Shown one piece after another: positions 50,990-58,754 of a stretch of DNA of 64,000 nt (position 1 is the stretch's first letter; each line of letters starts with the position of its first letter). The notes beneath the pieces are model-generated. The model saw only the letters and a program-made list of their open reading frames with translations. It was not told the DNA's origin and did no database searches. The position numbers and the translations under genes were made by a program. The stretch is from Streptomyces sp. GESEQ-35 (GTDB taxonomy: Bacteria > Actinomycetota > Actinomycetes > Streptomycetales > Streptomycetaceae), in contig NZ_JAFFSX010000008.1 in the NCBI RefSeq assembly GCF_017948485.1, positions 124,001-188,000 of the forward strand. The letters are read 5' to 3'.

Positions 50990-53457
50990 TCTCCGACGAC
51001 AAGTTCGCGAACACCTTCGGGGCGGTCGCCCCCGGCGACACCGAACAACTCCGCAAGATCGCGATCCTGGCCGTCCGCAACGGCTTCGCCGTCGTCCTCG
51101 TCAAGCCCGGGGACAAGGCGCCGCTGTGTCCGCTTCTGGCGAGGGCTCGCAACCAGGCCGACAGGGAAGCGCGGGAGACGCACAAAGCAGCGGGAGACGC
51201 CAACTGGGCCCGCCGGGAGCATGCTTGCGGCATCGCCCATGCCTTCACGGATCCGGCCGAGATCGGCAAGGTCACGGCCCGTCTGATCAAGAACGGGATG
51301 ATCCCCAACCTCGGGGTCGAACTCGGCCGGTCCCGCATGGTGGTCGTCGACACGGACACCGCCGATCAGACGGCGGCCTTCCTCGCCGCATGGGAGGAGG
51401 CGACCGGCGATGACATGACGGGCATGGTCACGACGGTCAAGTCTCCGGGATCCCAGAAGCCTGACGGCACTTGGCCGCACAAGGACGGCGGTCACTTCTG
51501 GTTCTACGTGCCGGACGGGATCGAGCTGCCGACGAACACCGGCGTCGTCAAGGGCGAGGGTGACTGGGCGGTCTACTGGCGCGACCGGCAGATCCTCGTG
51601 CCCCCGTCGAAGCGTCCGGAAGGTGAGTACCGGCTTCGCGGTCAGGCGACTGAACTCCCGCCCTGGCTACGGGAGTTCATCGAGTCCGGGGCGAAGGCTG
51701 CTGGTGATCGTGAGCCGGCTGGGGAGATCAGGAACGGTGACGCGATCGACCGATGGGCCTCCGACGGCTGGGACTCGGTTCTGACCGCCGACGGCTGGAC
51801 GAAGACCGGTCGCTTCAGTGAGTGCGGATGCCCGGAATGGACGGCGCCCGGCGAGCACGCGTCGGACAAGTCGGCGACTGCGCACGAGAAGGGGTGCGGG
51901 CGCTACGACACGTCCGGCGGCCAGGGGCCGATCCACATCTGGACGGACAACGTTCCGGAGTGCGTGGCCGACGCGGTCGCGGCTCGCGGGAAGACGTTCT
52001 CGAAGCTGACCTACGTCGCCTATCGCGATCACGGAGGGGACATGGACGCCGCGAAGGCCGCGCTCGGGATCGTGAGCGACGAAGCCGATGACGACGATCT
52101 GACCGAGGATCCGGCCAAGGCGGCGGCGGTCGCGAAGGCCTCGCGCACGCTGCCTGACGGCTTCTGGGAGTCACGCCGTGAGCTGAGGCACATCAGGCAG
52201 GCGGCATGGGGCTGGGACGTCTCCCCGGACGCCTGTCTCTACGGCGTCCTCACCCGGGTCGCGAGCATGCTGCCGGGTGATCTGCGGGTGGTCACCAGCC
52301 GGGGACCGCTGTCTCTGAACCTCTTCGCGGCCATGATCGGGGAGTCCTCCGCGTGCAAGTCGACCAGTGCGGAACGGGCCGCCGAGCTGGTGCCCGTCCC
52401 GGACTGGCTGACGCCGGACGAGGACGGCGGGATCCGGTACATCGATCTCGCGCCGATGGGATCCGGTGAGGGAGTCGCCGGAGCCTACATGGGTGAGACC
52501 GGCGCGAAGCGGCGGCAAGTCCGCCACAACGTGAGCTACTACATCGACGAGGGCGAGAGCCTGACGGTGCTCATGAACAAACGGGAGGGCGCAACACTCG
52601 GGCAGATACTCCGGACGGCGTGGCGCGGCACCACCACGATCGGGCAACTGAACGGGTCCGCCGAGCGGACCAGGATCGTGAACGACTACGCGCTCGGCAT
52701 TCTGGTCGGCTATCAGCCGGACACAGCCGCTCCACTGCTCGACGGGGCCACCAAGGGGACTCCTCAGAGGTTCGTGTTCGTTCTGGTCGACACCGCTGGC
52801 AACCCCGACGAGGAGCCGGAGGATCCCGGCCCCCTGTGGAAGCCGGATCACCTCGCCGACGTGCTGGGACTGATCACAGACCCTGCGGTCACCGACGGCG
52901 TACCCCTGCTCGGTGAGCGCGCGAGGACGGCGGTCACCCTCGTCGGCTCCCTGAGGGCGAAGGTCAGGGCGGAGCTGAAAGCGGAGGGCCGGAAGCCGCC
53001 CGCCCGGCTGAACGGGCACCGGATCGCGACCATGGTCAAGCTGTCCGGGCTTCTCGCGATTCTGTCCGGCCGGACGGAGATCACAGAAGACGACTGGTCG
53101 CTCGCCGCAACGATGTGGGGAACGTCCTGCGCGGTCCGGGACGTCCTGTCGGCCAAGGCTGCACAGGACGCGAAGAAGGTGTTCCGGGACAAGACCGAAG
53201 CGATCGCCGAGCGCGCGGTGAAGATCGAGATCGACAAGATCAACGCCATCGAGAGCCGAGAGGTGGAACAGGTCGCCCGCAGACTTGCCTTCACGGTGTC
53301 GGAGAAGGGTCCTCTGATGTCTTCGGCCCTGCGGAGATCGCTCAAGGCCAACCGGCGGGAGTACTACCCGGACGCCGTCGAGTACGCCAAGGCGCGCGGC
53401 TGGCTCGTCGTACTCGACGGGGAGCCGATCGGCCCCGGCGATGCACGGCCCCAGTGA
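50986..53457 (+). CDS. Bifunctional primase-polymerase / DUF3987-like helicase
   Basis: 823 aa. Residues about 20-235 resemble an archaeo-eukaryotic Prim-Pol domain: GVELGRSRMVVVDTDTAD near 106 with the acidic D-x-D pair, HKDGGHFWFYVP near 165, and DWAVYWRDRQILVPPSKRPE. Residues about 430-720 look like a DUF3987/P-loop ATPase: MIGESSACKSTSAERAAEL near 447, YYIDEGESLTVLMNK (Walker B-like), and ILRTAWRGTTTIGQLNG. The Walker A has Cys where Gly is usual (ACKS). It should initiate replication of the element, and the inverted repeats just downstream may be its origin. Confidence 0.85.
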   Translation: MISDDKFANTFGAVAPGDTEQLRKIAILAVRNGFAVVLVKPGDKAPLCPLLARARNQADREARETHKAAGDANWARREHACGIAHAFTDPAEIGKVTARLIKNGMIPNLGVELGRSRMVVVDTDTADQTAAFLAAWEEATGDDMTGMVTTVKSPGSQKPDGTWPHKDGGHFWFYVPDGIELPTNTGVVKGEGDWAVYWRDRQILVPPSKRPEGEYRLRGQATELPPWLREFIESGAKAAGDREPAGEIRNGDAIDRWASDGWDSVLTADGWTKTGRFSECGCPEWTAPGEHASDKSATAHEKGCGRYDTSGGQGPIHIWTDNVPECVADAVAARGKTFSKLTYVAYRDHGGDMDAAKAALGIVSDEADDDDLTEDPAKAAAVAKASRTLPDGFWESRRELRHIRQAAWGWDVSPDACLYGVLTRVASMLPGDLRVVTSRGPLSLNLFAAMIGESSACKSTSAERAAELVPVPDWLTPDEDGGIRYIDLAPMGSGEGVAGAYMGETGAKRRQVRHNVSYYIDEGESLTVLMNKREGATLGQILRTAWRGTTTIGQLNGSAERTRIVNDYALGILVGYQPDTAAPLLDGATKGTPQRFVFVLVDTAGNPDEEPEDPGPLWKPDHLADVLGLITDPAVTDGVPLLGERARTAVTLVGSLRAKVRAELKAEGRKPPARLNGHRIATMVKLSGLLAILSGRTEITEDDWSLAATMWGTSCAVRDVLSAKAAQDAKKVFRDKTEAIAERAVKIEIDKINAIESREVEQVARRLAFTVSEKGPLMSSALRRSLKANRREYYPDAVEYAKARGWLVVLDGEPIGPGDARPQ

Positions 53458-53464
53458 TCGCGTA

Positions 53465-53640
53465 GGGGTGTACCCGTGTACCGGTACACCCCCCTCCAGC
53501 GCGAGAGCGCGAAAGCCTTCTTTGAAAATCAAAAATCACTATCTATCTATGCAGGTCAGGGCGGTGGAGAGTTTTCCAGGATCACGCGCTTTCGCGCTCT
53601 CGCACCGGACCGGGGGTGTACCGGTACACGGGTACACCCC
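53465..53640. repeat. Origin-like long inverted repeats flanking an AT-rich core
   Basis: Arms 53465-53516 and 53588-53640 are inverted copies differing only over about 7 nt. Each contains the perfect palindrome GTGTACCGGTACAC (53476-53489, 53616-53629) plus one more GTGTACC unit, and GCGAGAGCGCGAAAGC. The 71-bp core includes CTTTGAAAATCAAAAATC and CTATCTATCTAT, strikingly AT-rich for this genome. It follows directly after the primase gene. Confidence 0.8.
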
Positions 53641-53683
53641 CTGAACCAAGATCATCTAAGCAAGATCAGAAGGGAGAATGATC

Positions 53684-53950
53684 ATGGGCCGACGGAAGAT
53701 CAACAAACCTCGCCGGGAGCGTCCGGAGCCGTCACCGATGACGGTGGCGCTCGCCGATGCGTACGAGTGCGGGCACTGCAACAGCACCGCCCGCGTGACG
53801 AAGGACGAGCGCGGGATCAGTCATCTGTGGATCAGTCACGACGACGGGTGCCCCGTGCTCGCCGGGACGCTGCCCGCTGCCCCTGATCTTGCGCGAGCAG
53901 CCGACGCCGCAGCGTCTGACCAAGATCCCTTCGGGCCGAAGGATCACTGA
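53684..53950 (+). CDS. Small zinc-finger-like protein
   Basis: 88 aa from ATG 53684, spaced 8 nt from AAGGGAG; ATG 53678 is an alternative. YECGHCNSTARVTKDERGIS then HLWISHDDGCPVL gives C-x2-C and H/C ligands for one zinc. Basic N-terminus GRRKINKPRRERP. Likely nucleic-acid binding. It lies between the origin-like repeats and the TerS-like gene. Confidence 0.68.
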   Translation: MGRRKINKPRRERPEPSPMTVALADAYECGHCNSTARVTKDERGISHLWISHDDGCPVLAGTLPAAPDLARAADAAASDQDPFGPKDH

Positions 53951-53975
53951 CCCGCCAAGCACTGAGAGGTGAGCA

Positions 53976-54797
53976 ATGGCCGCACCACCGCAACGTCACG
54001 GCGCCCGAGCCGCACGCGTCGAACGCGCGGCGAAGATGTACCGGCTGAGCAATGCCGGTCTGACGGAACGTGAAATCGCCAGGGAAGTCGGCCTGTCGCC
54101 CGGCCGCACTCACGAGATCCTCGTCAAGGAGTACGCGGCGCACGTCGGTCCCCCCGGTGGCGAGTACGTCGACCGCCGGGAGGGAGAGCTGATCGCGCTT
54201 CACCGGGTGGCGTACGCGATCGCCGTCAGTCCGGCGACCGACCACGAGACCAGGCTGAAGGCGATCGACCGCTGCCTGAGGATCAATGAGAGCAGGCGCA
54301 AGCTGAGGGGCGCCGACGCCCCGGAGGCGATGACGGTCATGCTGGCACGGCGCGACCACCAGGAGGCCGTGATCACAAGCGAGGCGATCATCGCCGCGCT
54401 CGACTCGCTCAGCCTGCCGCCGGACCGGCGGGACCATGCCCTCAAGGTCGCCGGGGCTGTGCTGGAGGGCGGCGAGGTGCCCGCGCCGATGTCATCGGGG
54501 ATCACCGCCGTGCCCTATGTCGACGACGCGACCGGGACCATGTTCATCGACGGTCCCGGCGGTCTGCGCTACCGGGTCGCGGGCGTCGAGACTCAGCCGG
54601 GCGAGGCCGTCGACCGTGCCGAGCTACTGCCCGCCCGGTCGACGACCGGCGGCGGCCTGTCTGCCCACTTCGGCAAGGGCGAGGCCGCCCCCGATGTGAT
54701 CATTGAAGAGCTCGACCTCATTGAGGCCGAGTATGCCGATCTTCTGGAGGAGGTCGATGATGACGAACCTGAAGGCGATCAAACGCCGTCTGCGTGA
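53976..54797 (+). CDS. HTH protein resembling phage small terminase (TerS-like)
   Basis: 273 aa. Basic start, then a homeodomain-type HTH: MYRLSNAGLTEREIAREVGL and SPGRTHEILVKEY. It is followed by RREGELIALHRVAYAIAVSP, ETRLKAIDRCLRINESRRKL and RGADAPEAM. This order (HTH, helical RLxAxDRxLRIxExRxKLxGxDAP) is seen in many actinophage TerS-like proteins, though I cannot exclude another HTH family. The acidic C-terminus (EEVDDDEPEGD) overlaps the next gene. In phage satellites a TerS diverts packaging to the element. Confidence 0.6.
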   Translation: MAAPPQRHGARAARVERAAKMYRLSNAGLTEREIAREVGLSPGRTHEILVKEYAAHVGPPGGEYVDRREGELIALHRVAYAIAVSPATDHETRLKAIDRCLRINESRRKLRGADAPEAMTVMLARRDHQEAVITSEAIIAALDSLSLPPDRRDHALKVAGAVLEGGEVPAPMSSGITAVPYVDDATGTMFIDGPGGLRYRVAGVETQPGEAVDRAELLPARSTTGGGLSAHFGKGEAAPDVIIEELDLIEAEYADLLEEVDDDEPEGDQTPSA

Positions 54798-55173
54798 GCT
54801 GAGGGCCGACCCCGGCGCCGAGGGAGCGACGGGCGAGGCGCAGCGGCTGATCGGTGAGCTCGCCAGGGCGCGACAGGCGAGGGACGTTGGCGACATGGAG
54901 CGTCCGGCGTCCCGCAGGACGGCACCGAGGCAAGAACGCGAAGACGGAGGCAGCGGCGACCACGTCATTCCGTCACAGGATGGAATGCCCGCCCCGGAGC
55001 CGACACCGCCCGTCATGGTCGGCAACGACGACGTCTCCGGCTGGCCGCCCGAGCTGCGCGCACGGGCCCGGCGATCGTCACTCAGCCGGTCAGTCACCGG
55101 CGAGGCCGACGATGACCTGCACGGGTACGGCCTGAAGAACGATCTCAAGCGGATCTCTCACTGGCGGTGGTGA
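54760..55173 (+). CDS. Hypothetical protein, last gene of the element
   Basis: 137 aa from ATG 54760 (ATG 54757 also possible) after GGAGGAGG, overlapping the end of the TerS-like gene by 38 bp in another frame. Helical N-terminus LKAIKRRLRELRADPG, a long disordered Arg/Glu/Pro-rich middle, and conserved-looking end GWPPELRARARRSSL and YGLKNDLKRISHWRW. No family recognised. Probably works with its neighbour. Confidence 0.65.
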   Translation: MTNLKAIKRRLRELRADPGAEGATGEAQRLIGELARARQARDVGDMERPASRRTAPRQEREDGGSGDHVIPSQDGMPAPEPTPPVMVGNDDVSGWPPELRARARRSSLSRSVTGEADDDLHGYGLKNDLKRISHWRW

Positions 55174-55177
55174 CGCT

Positions 55178-55347
55178 CTGAGCTGTGCAAACGCGCCACC
55201 GACTGGGGACGGAGGCACGCCCCTGGCATTCGCAGGCCGTGGCCGTCACCGACCTTGGAGTCTCTAAGATCACCCTTCGCGCGATCAAGCTTGCCTGCAT
55301 GACTATGCAGCGCGCTGAGCTGCACAAACGCGTCTGGCATTCCCAGG
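55178..55347 (+). repeat. Paired direct repeats near the right end
   Basis: CTGAGCTGnnCAAACGCG at 55178-55195 and 55315-55332 (16 of 18 identical), and CTGGCATTCnCAGG at 55223-55236 and 55334-55347 (13 of 14 identical). They fill the non-coding end of the element beside attR and may be protein-binding sites for excision or packaging. Confidence 0.7.
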
Positions 55348-55365
55348 TGAATAAGTGTGTCCTGG

Positions 55366-55503
55366 CTAAATCTTTGTGTCGTCGAAGACGATGGTGCCGT
55401 TGCACAGCAGGCTCCAGCCCTGTTCGGGGTGGGCCGAGACGATCACGGCGGAGTGGTGGTCCACGCTGTCGGCGGTGGGGCACTGGGGCTGATGGCTGCA
55501 CAT
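55366..55503 (-). pseudogene. DUF5999 gene, N-terminal fragment right of the element
   Basis: From ATG 55503: MCSHQPQCPTADSVDHHSAV, then SAHPEQGWSLLCNGTIVFDDT, the conserved DUF5999 N-terminus with Cys/His pairs. After the att core the frame enters element DNA and stops two codons later (KI, stop). The remaining 23 codons are at 41825-41907. The host promoter is retained, so a 45-aa truncated protein may still be made. Confidence 0.88.
55376..55385. other. attR core of the integrated element
   Basis: GTGTCGTCGA, identical to 41898-41907. The element side (55357-55375) starts GTGTCCTGGCTAAAT. The reverse complement of the other element arm starts GTGTCCTAGCTCAAT, so the reconstructed attP has two nearly symmetric half sites around the core. 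Confidence 0.85.
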
Positions 55504-55654
55504 GATGACGTCTCTCCTCGATCCGTTGGCTCCTGCCTCGTCGGCTCGTATCTCTTTGGTAGCCGAGGCTGTTTTCTGTTGTATGTGGAGACCCCCACAG
55601 CGCGAAAAATTCATCGGTGAGGTTTCCTTCCGGGGCGGACATTAGGCTGGTCGT

Positions 55655-56485
55655 ATGGAAGATCAACCCGGCGACCTCGTCGACCTGCGCGGAGACTGCG
55701 AGAACTGCTTCGGGCTGTGCTGTGTCGCGCTGCCCTTCACCGCCTCCGCGGACTTCGCCATCGACAAGGACGCCGGGACGCCCTGCCGGAACCTTCAGGA
55801 TGACCACCGCTGCGGGATCCATGCCCGCCTCCGGCAGCAGGGCTTCACCGGCTGCACGGTCTACGACTGCTTCGGCGCCGGGCAGAAGGTCTCCCAGGTC
55901 ACCTTCGGCGGACAGGACTGGCGCACGGGCCCGCGCGAGCAGGCCCGGCGGATGTTCGACGTGTTCCCGGTGGTCCGCCAGCTCCACGAACTGCTCTGGT
56001 ACCTGACCGAGGCCCTCACCCTGCCCGCCGCCCGCACCGTCCACGCCGATCTGCGCCGGGCCCTGGAGCGGACCGAGGAGCTGACGCGCCTGACCCCGGA
56101 GGAACTCGGCGCGCTGGACGTCGGCGCCCACCGGCAGGACGTCAACGCGCTGCTGCTGCGGACCAGTGAACTGGTGCGGGCGGGCACGCGGGGCCGCAAG
56201 AAGGACCGCCGGGGCGCGGACCTCATGGGCGCCCGTCTCAAGGGCGCCGACCTGCGCGGCGTCAGCCTCCGCGGCGCCTATCTCATCGCCGCCGACCTGA
56301 CCGGCGCCGACCTGCGCGGTGCGGATCTGATCGGTGCCGACCTGCGCGACACCGACCTCACCGACGCCGACCTGACCGGTGCCTTCTTCCTGACCCAGCC
56401 TCAGCTGAACGCGGCCAGGGGCAGCGCCGGCACCAGGCTGCCGGGGTCACTCACCCGCCCCGCGCACTGGGCAGGGAGCCTCTGA
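55655..56485 (+). CDS. Cys-rich (YkgJ-like) protein with C-terminal pentapeptide repeats
   Basis: 276 aa. N-terminus: CENCFGLCCVALPF near 15-28, then CRNLQDDHRCGIH and GFTGCTVYDCFGAGQ, a spacing of cysteines like metal- or Fe-S-binding YkgJ domains. Residues about 187-250 are A(D/N)LxG pentapeptide repeats (ADLMGARLKGADLRGVSLRG and on), forming a right-handed beta-helix. Role unknown; pentapeptide proteins often act as scaffolds or DNA mimics. Its 3' end overlaps the convergent P450 gene by 39 bp. Confidence 0.85.
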   Translation: MEDQPGDLVDLRGDCENCFGLCCVALPFTASADFAIDKDAGTPCRNLQDDHRCGIHARLRQQGFTGCTVYDCFGAGQKVSQVTFGGQDWRTGPREQARRMFDVFPVVRQLHELLWYLTEALTLPAARTVHADLRRALERTEELTRLTPEELGALDVGAHRQDVNALLLRTSELVRAGTRGRKKDRRGADLMGARLKGADLRGVSLRGAYLIAADLTGADLRGADLIGADLRDTDLTDADLTGAFFLTQPQLNAARGSAGTRLPGSLTRPAHWAGSL

Positions 56486-57943
56486 GCGAGCGGCCGGCAC
56501 AGCCGTGTGCCGCCGCTCCAGGTGCAGCCGCAGCCCCTCCGGCATCAGTGTCAGCCGCTCGGTCACCCGCAGCCGGTACTCCGGGTCGGCCCGCAGTTCG
56601 TAGCGGCGCAGCAGCAGCCCCAGCACCAGCGTCGCCTCGTGCAGCGCGAACTGGCGGCCGATGCACGCCCGCGCCCCGGTCCCGAACGGCTTGAAGGTGT
56701 GGGCAGGACGTGCCCGTACGGCCGTGGCGTCGAAGCGGTCCGGGTCGAAGCGCTCGGCGTCGGCGCCCCACACCTCGGGTTCGCGGTGGAGCATCGGTAT
56801 GAGGACCAGCGCCCAGGCCCCCCGGCGCATCGGATGGTCGCCGGCCAGCACCGTGTCCTCCCGGGCCTCCCGGGCGTACGCGGGCGCCGTCGGCCACAGC
56901 CGCAGCGACTCGTCCAGCACCCGGCGCACATACCGCAGCCTGGCCACCTGGTCGTAGCCCGGCGCCTCCGTGTCGCCCCAGACGCGGTCCACCTCGGCGC
57001 GGGCGCGGGCCGCGACCTCGGGGTGCCGGGAGAGGTAGTGCAGGGCGAAGGAGAGCGCGCCGGACGTGGTCTCGTGGCCCGCCACCAGGAAGGTGATCAC
57101 CTGACGGCGGACGTTCTCCGGCGACAGCCGCTCGCCGGTCTCCGGATGGGCCGTCTCCAGCATCCGGTCCAGCAGATCCCCGTCGCCGCTCGACGTACGA
57201 CGGGCGCGGACGATGTCGTCGACCGTGCGGTTGAGGACGTCCATGTCGGCGTCGTTGCGCCGGGAGGCGCGCTTCAGCAGCAGCGGAGCCAGCGGCGGCG
57301 GCACTCTGTTGAGGCGCTGGGCGTAGGAGAGCGTGCCCACCATCGCCGTCACGAAGGGGTGCGGCCGGGACCGCTCGAAGGAGCCGAAGTCGTGCCCGAA
57401 CCCGGTGCGCGCGATGGTCTCCAGCGTCAGCTTCGTCATGTCCCCGGGCACGTCCACCGCCCGGCCCGCCGCAAGTTGACGGTCCCAGTGATCGGTGAGC
57501 TGCCCGGCCACGTCCAGCATCATCGGGTGGTAGCCCGCCATGGCCTCCCGGCTGAAGCCCGGCGCCAGGACGTCGTGCGCCAGCTGCCAGTTGGGCTCGT
57601 GGTTGTACGCCGTGAACAGCCCGTCCCCGACGATCGGCCGCAGGTTGGCGATGCCGAGGCCCACATGCTTGGCGAAGCGCGACTCGTCGGACATGTCGGC
57701 GGTGAGGTCGGCGCCCCACACGAACACGATCTCGTTGGCGAACGCCTTGCGCCGGAAGATCGGCCCCAACTGCCGGGCGTAGCGCAGGGAATCCTGCAAG
57801 GGCTTGGTCCTGCTGGCGCCGACCACATCGCCGAGCAGCGGGAGCCGGTGCGGCGGGTACGGTATGCGGTGCAGCTCCGGCCAGCCCTGCTCGGCGCTGC
57901 GGAATCCCTTCGGCATCGCGGCCCCGGTCGTCGTCTCCGCCAT
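56447..57943 (-). CDS. Cytochrome P450 (CYP102-like heme domain)
   Basis: 498 aa. I-helix FLVAGHETTSGALSFALHYL near 262, ExxR in DESLRLW, PERF-like DRFD, and heme loop FKPFGTGARACIGRQFALHE near 432 with the Cys ligand. The closest pattern I know is the heme domain of fatty-acid hydroxylase P450 BM3, but no fused reductase follows. It would need separate redox partners. It hydroxylates lipids or xenobiotics, substrate unknown. Divergent from a TetR gene that likely represses it. Confidence 0.9.
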   Translation of the reverse strand: MAETTTGAAMPKGFRSAEQGWPELHRIPYPPHRLPLLGDVVGASRTKPLQDSLRYARQLGPIFRRKAFANEIVFVWGADLTADMSDESRFAKHVGLGIANLRPIVGDGLFTAYNHEPNWQLAHDVLAPGFSREAMAGYHPMMLDVAGQLTDHWDRQLAAGRAVDVPGDMTKLTLETIARTGFGHDFGSFERSRPHPFVTAMVGTLSYAQRLNRVPPPLAPLLLKRASRRNDADMDVLNRTVDDIVRARRTSSGDGDLLDRMLETAHPETGERLSPENVRRQVITFLVAGHETTSGALSFALHYLSRHPEVAARARAEVDRVWGDTEAPGYDQVARLRYVRRVLDESLRLWPTAPAYAREAREDTVLAGDHPMRRGAWALVLIPMLHREPEVWGADAERFDPDRFDATAVRARPAHTFKPFGTGARACIGRQFALHEATLVLGLLLRRYELRADPEYRLRVTERLTLMPEGLRLHLERRHTAVPAARSEAPCPVRGAGE

Positions 57944-58051
57944 GACGCGATCTCCCTTGGTCCAGCGGTGAGTTGAGCGTGTTGTACGTGGGTTCAACAA
58001 CGCGAACCAGTCTGATCCCGCTATTGAACCGGCGTCAAGTAAAGTGCGGAC
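57944..58051. promoter_or_regulatory. Divergent P450/TetR promoter region
   Basis: CGTGTTG at about 57979 and CAACAACGCG about 17 bases later form an imperfect inverted repeat, and TTCAAC/TTGAAC also recurs. A TetR operator is expected here, but I cannot fix its limits. Confidence 0.35.
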
Positions 58052-58660
58052 ATGACCGCGAAACAGGGCGGGCCGATACGCCGCCGGCTGAGCACCGAGG
58101 AGCGCAGGGATCAACTGCTCACGGTCGGGGCGCGGTTGTTCTCGGACAGTCCGTACGACGACGTGTGGATCGAGCAGGTCGCCGAGATCGCCGGAGTCTC
58201 GCGCGGGCTGCTCTACCACTACTTCCCGACGAAACGTGACTTCTTCGCGGCGGTCGTGGAGCGGGAGAGCGAGCGGATGCTGCGGATGACCGCGGCGGTG
58301 CCCGGAGTTCCGGTGCGTGAGCAGCTGGCGGCCAGTCTCGACACGTATCTGGAGTACGTCCAGGCCCATGCGCACGGCTTTCGTGCCTTCCACCGGGCCG
58401 ACGCGGCGGGGGATCAGGCCGTGCGCAGGATCTACCAGCGGGCCCTGGGGGCCCATGAACTCCAGATCCTGGCGGTGCTCGCCGAGGATCCCGAGTTCGG
58501 CCCCGTGGCGCGGGCGCGCCCCGACACCCAACTCGCCGTCCGTGGCTGGCTGGCGTTCACGACGTCCGTCTGTCTGGAGTGGCTGCGGGGCTCGGACCTT
58601 TCGCGGGAGCAAGTGCGCGACCTGTGTGCACGGGCTCTGCTGGGTGTGCTCACCCCCTGA
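58052..58660 (+). CDS. TetR/AcrR-family regulator
   Basis: 202 aa. HTH: VWIEQVAEIAGVSRGLLYHY followed by FPTKRDFFAAVVERES near 40-75. The ligand domain has PVREQLAASLDTYLEYVQAH and DPEFGPVARARPDTQLAVRG. Divergent from the P450 gene, so it probably represses that gene and itself until a hydrophobic ligand binds. Confidence 0.88.
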   Translation: MTAKQGGPIRRRLSTEERRDQLLTVGARLFSDSPYDDVWIEQVAEIAGVSRGLLYHYFPTKRDFFAAVVERESERMLRMTAAVPGVPVREQLAASLDTYLEYVQAHAHGFRAFHRADAAGDQAVRRIYQRALGAHELQILAVLAEDPEFGPVARARPDTQLAVRGWLAFTTSVCLEWLRGSDLSREQVRDLCARALLGVLTP

Positions 58661-58723
58661 ATTCTGATAACTGCCGCACAGGTTCGGCTGTGCTGGTTGG
58701 CGTGCGCCCCGATCTTGGGTAAG

Positions 58724-58742
58724 TTAGGCAAGGCTTACCTAA
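58724..58742 (+). promoter_or_regulatory. Iron box (DmdR/IdeR type) before the DUF2470 gene
   Basis: TTAGGCAAGGCTTACCTAA matches the consensus at 16 of 19 positions by my count. It runs directly into the Shine-Dalgarno AAGGAGG of the gene at 58755, so iron-loaded repressor would block transcription at or just after its start. Confidence 0.85.
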
Positions 58743-58754
58743 GGAGGTTTTGGG

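Larger units (their letters stand above)
41898..55385 (+). mobile_element. 13.5-kb serine-integrase element inserted in a DUF5999 gene
   Basis: Bounded by identical 10-bp cores that split a host gene, with the integrase directly inside the left end. Content: integrase, DUF6879 and Xre/DUF5753 genes, a leftward operon of small genes, a primase-helicase-like gene, an origin-like inverted repeat and a TerS-like gene. I find no FtsK/TraB, relaxase, portal, large terminase, capsid, tail or lysis cassette. Composition is a little less GC-rich than the flanks in places. This suits a mobilisable or phage-satellite-like island more than a full AICE or prophage. Confidence 0.85.

Noticed and set aside
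41898..55385. Complete AICE or complete prophage
   Set aside because: No FtsK/TraB and no virion or lysis genes found; tyrosine integrase and tRNA att site typical of AICEs are absent.
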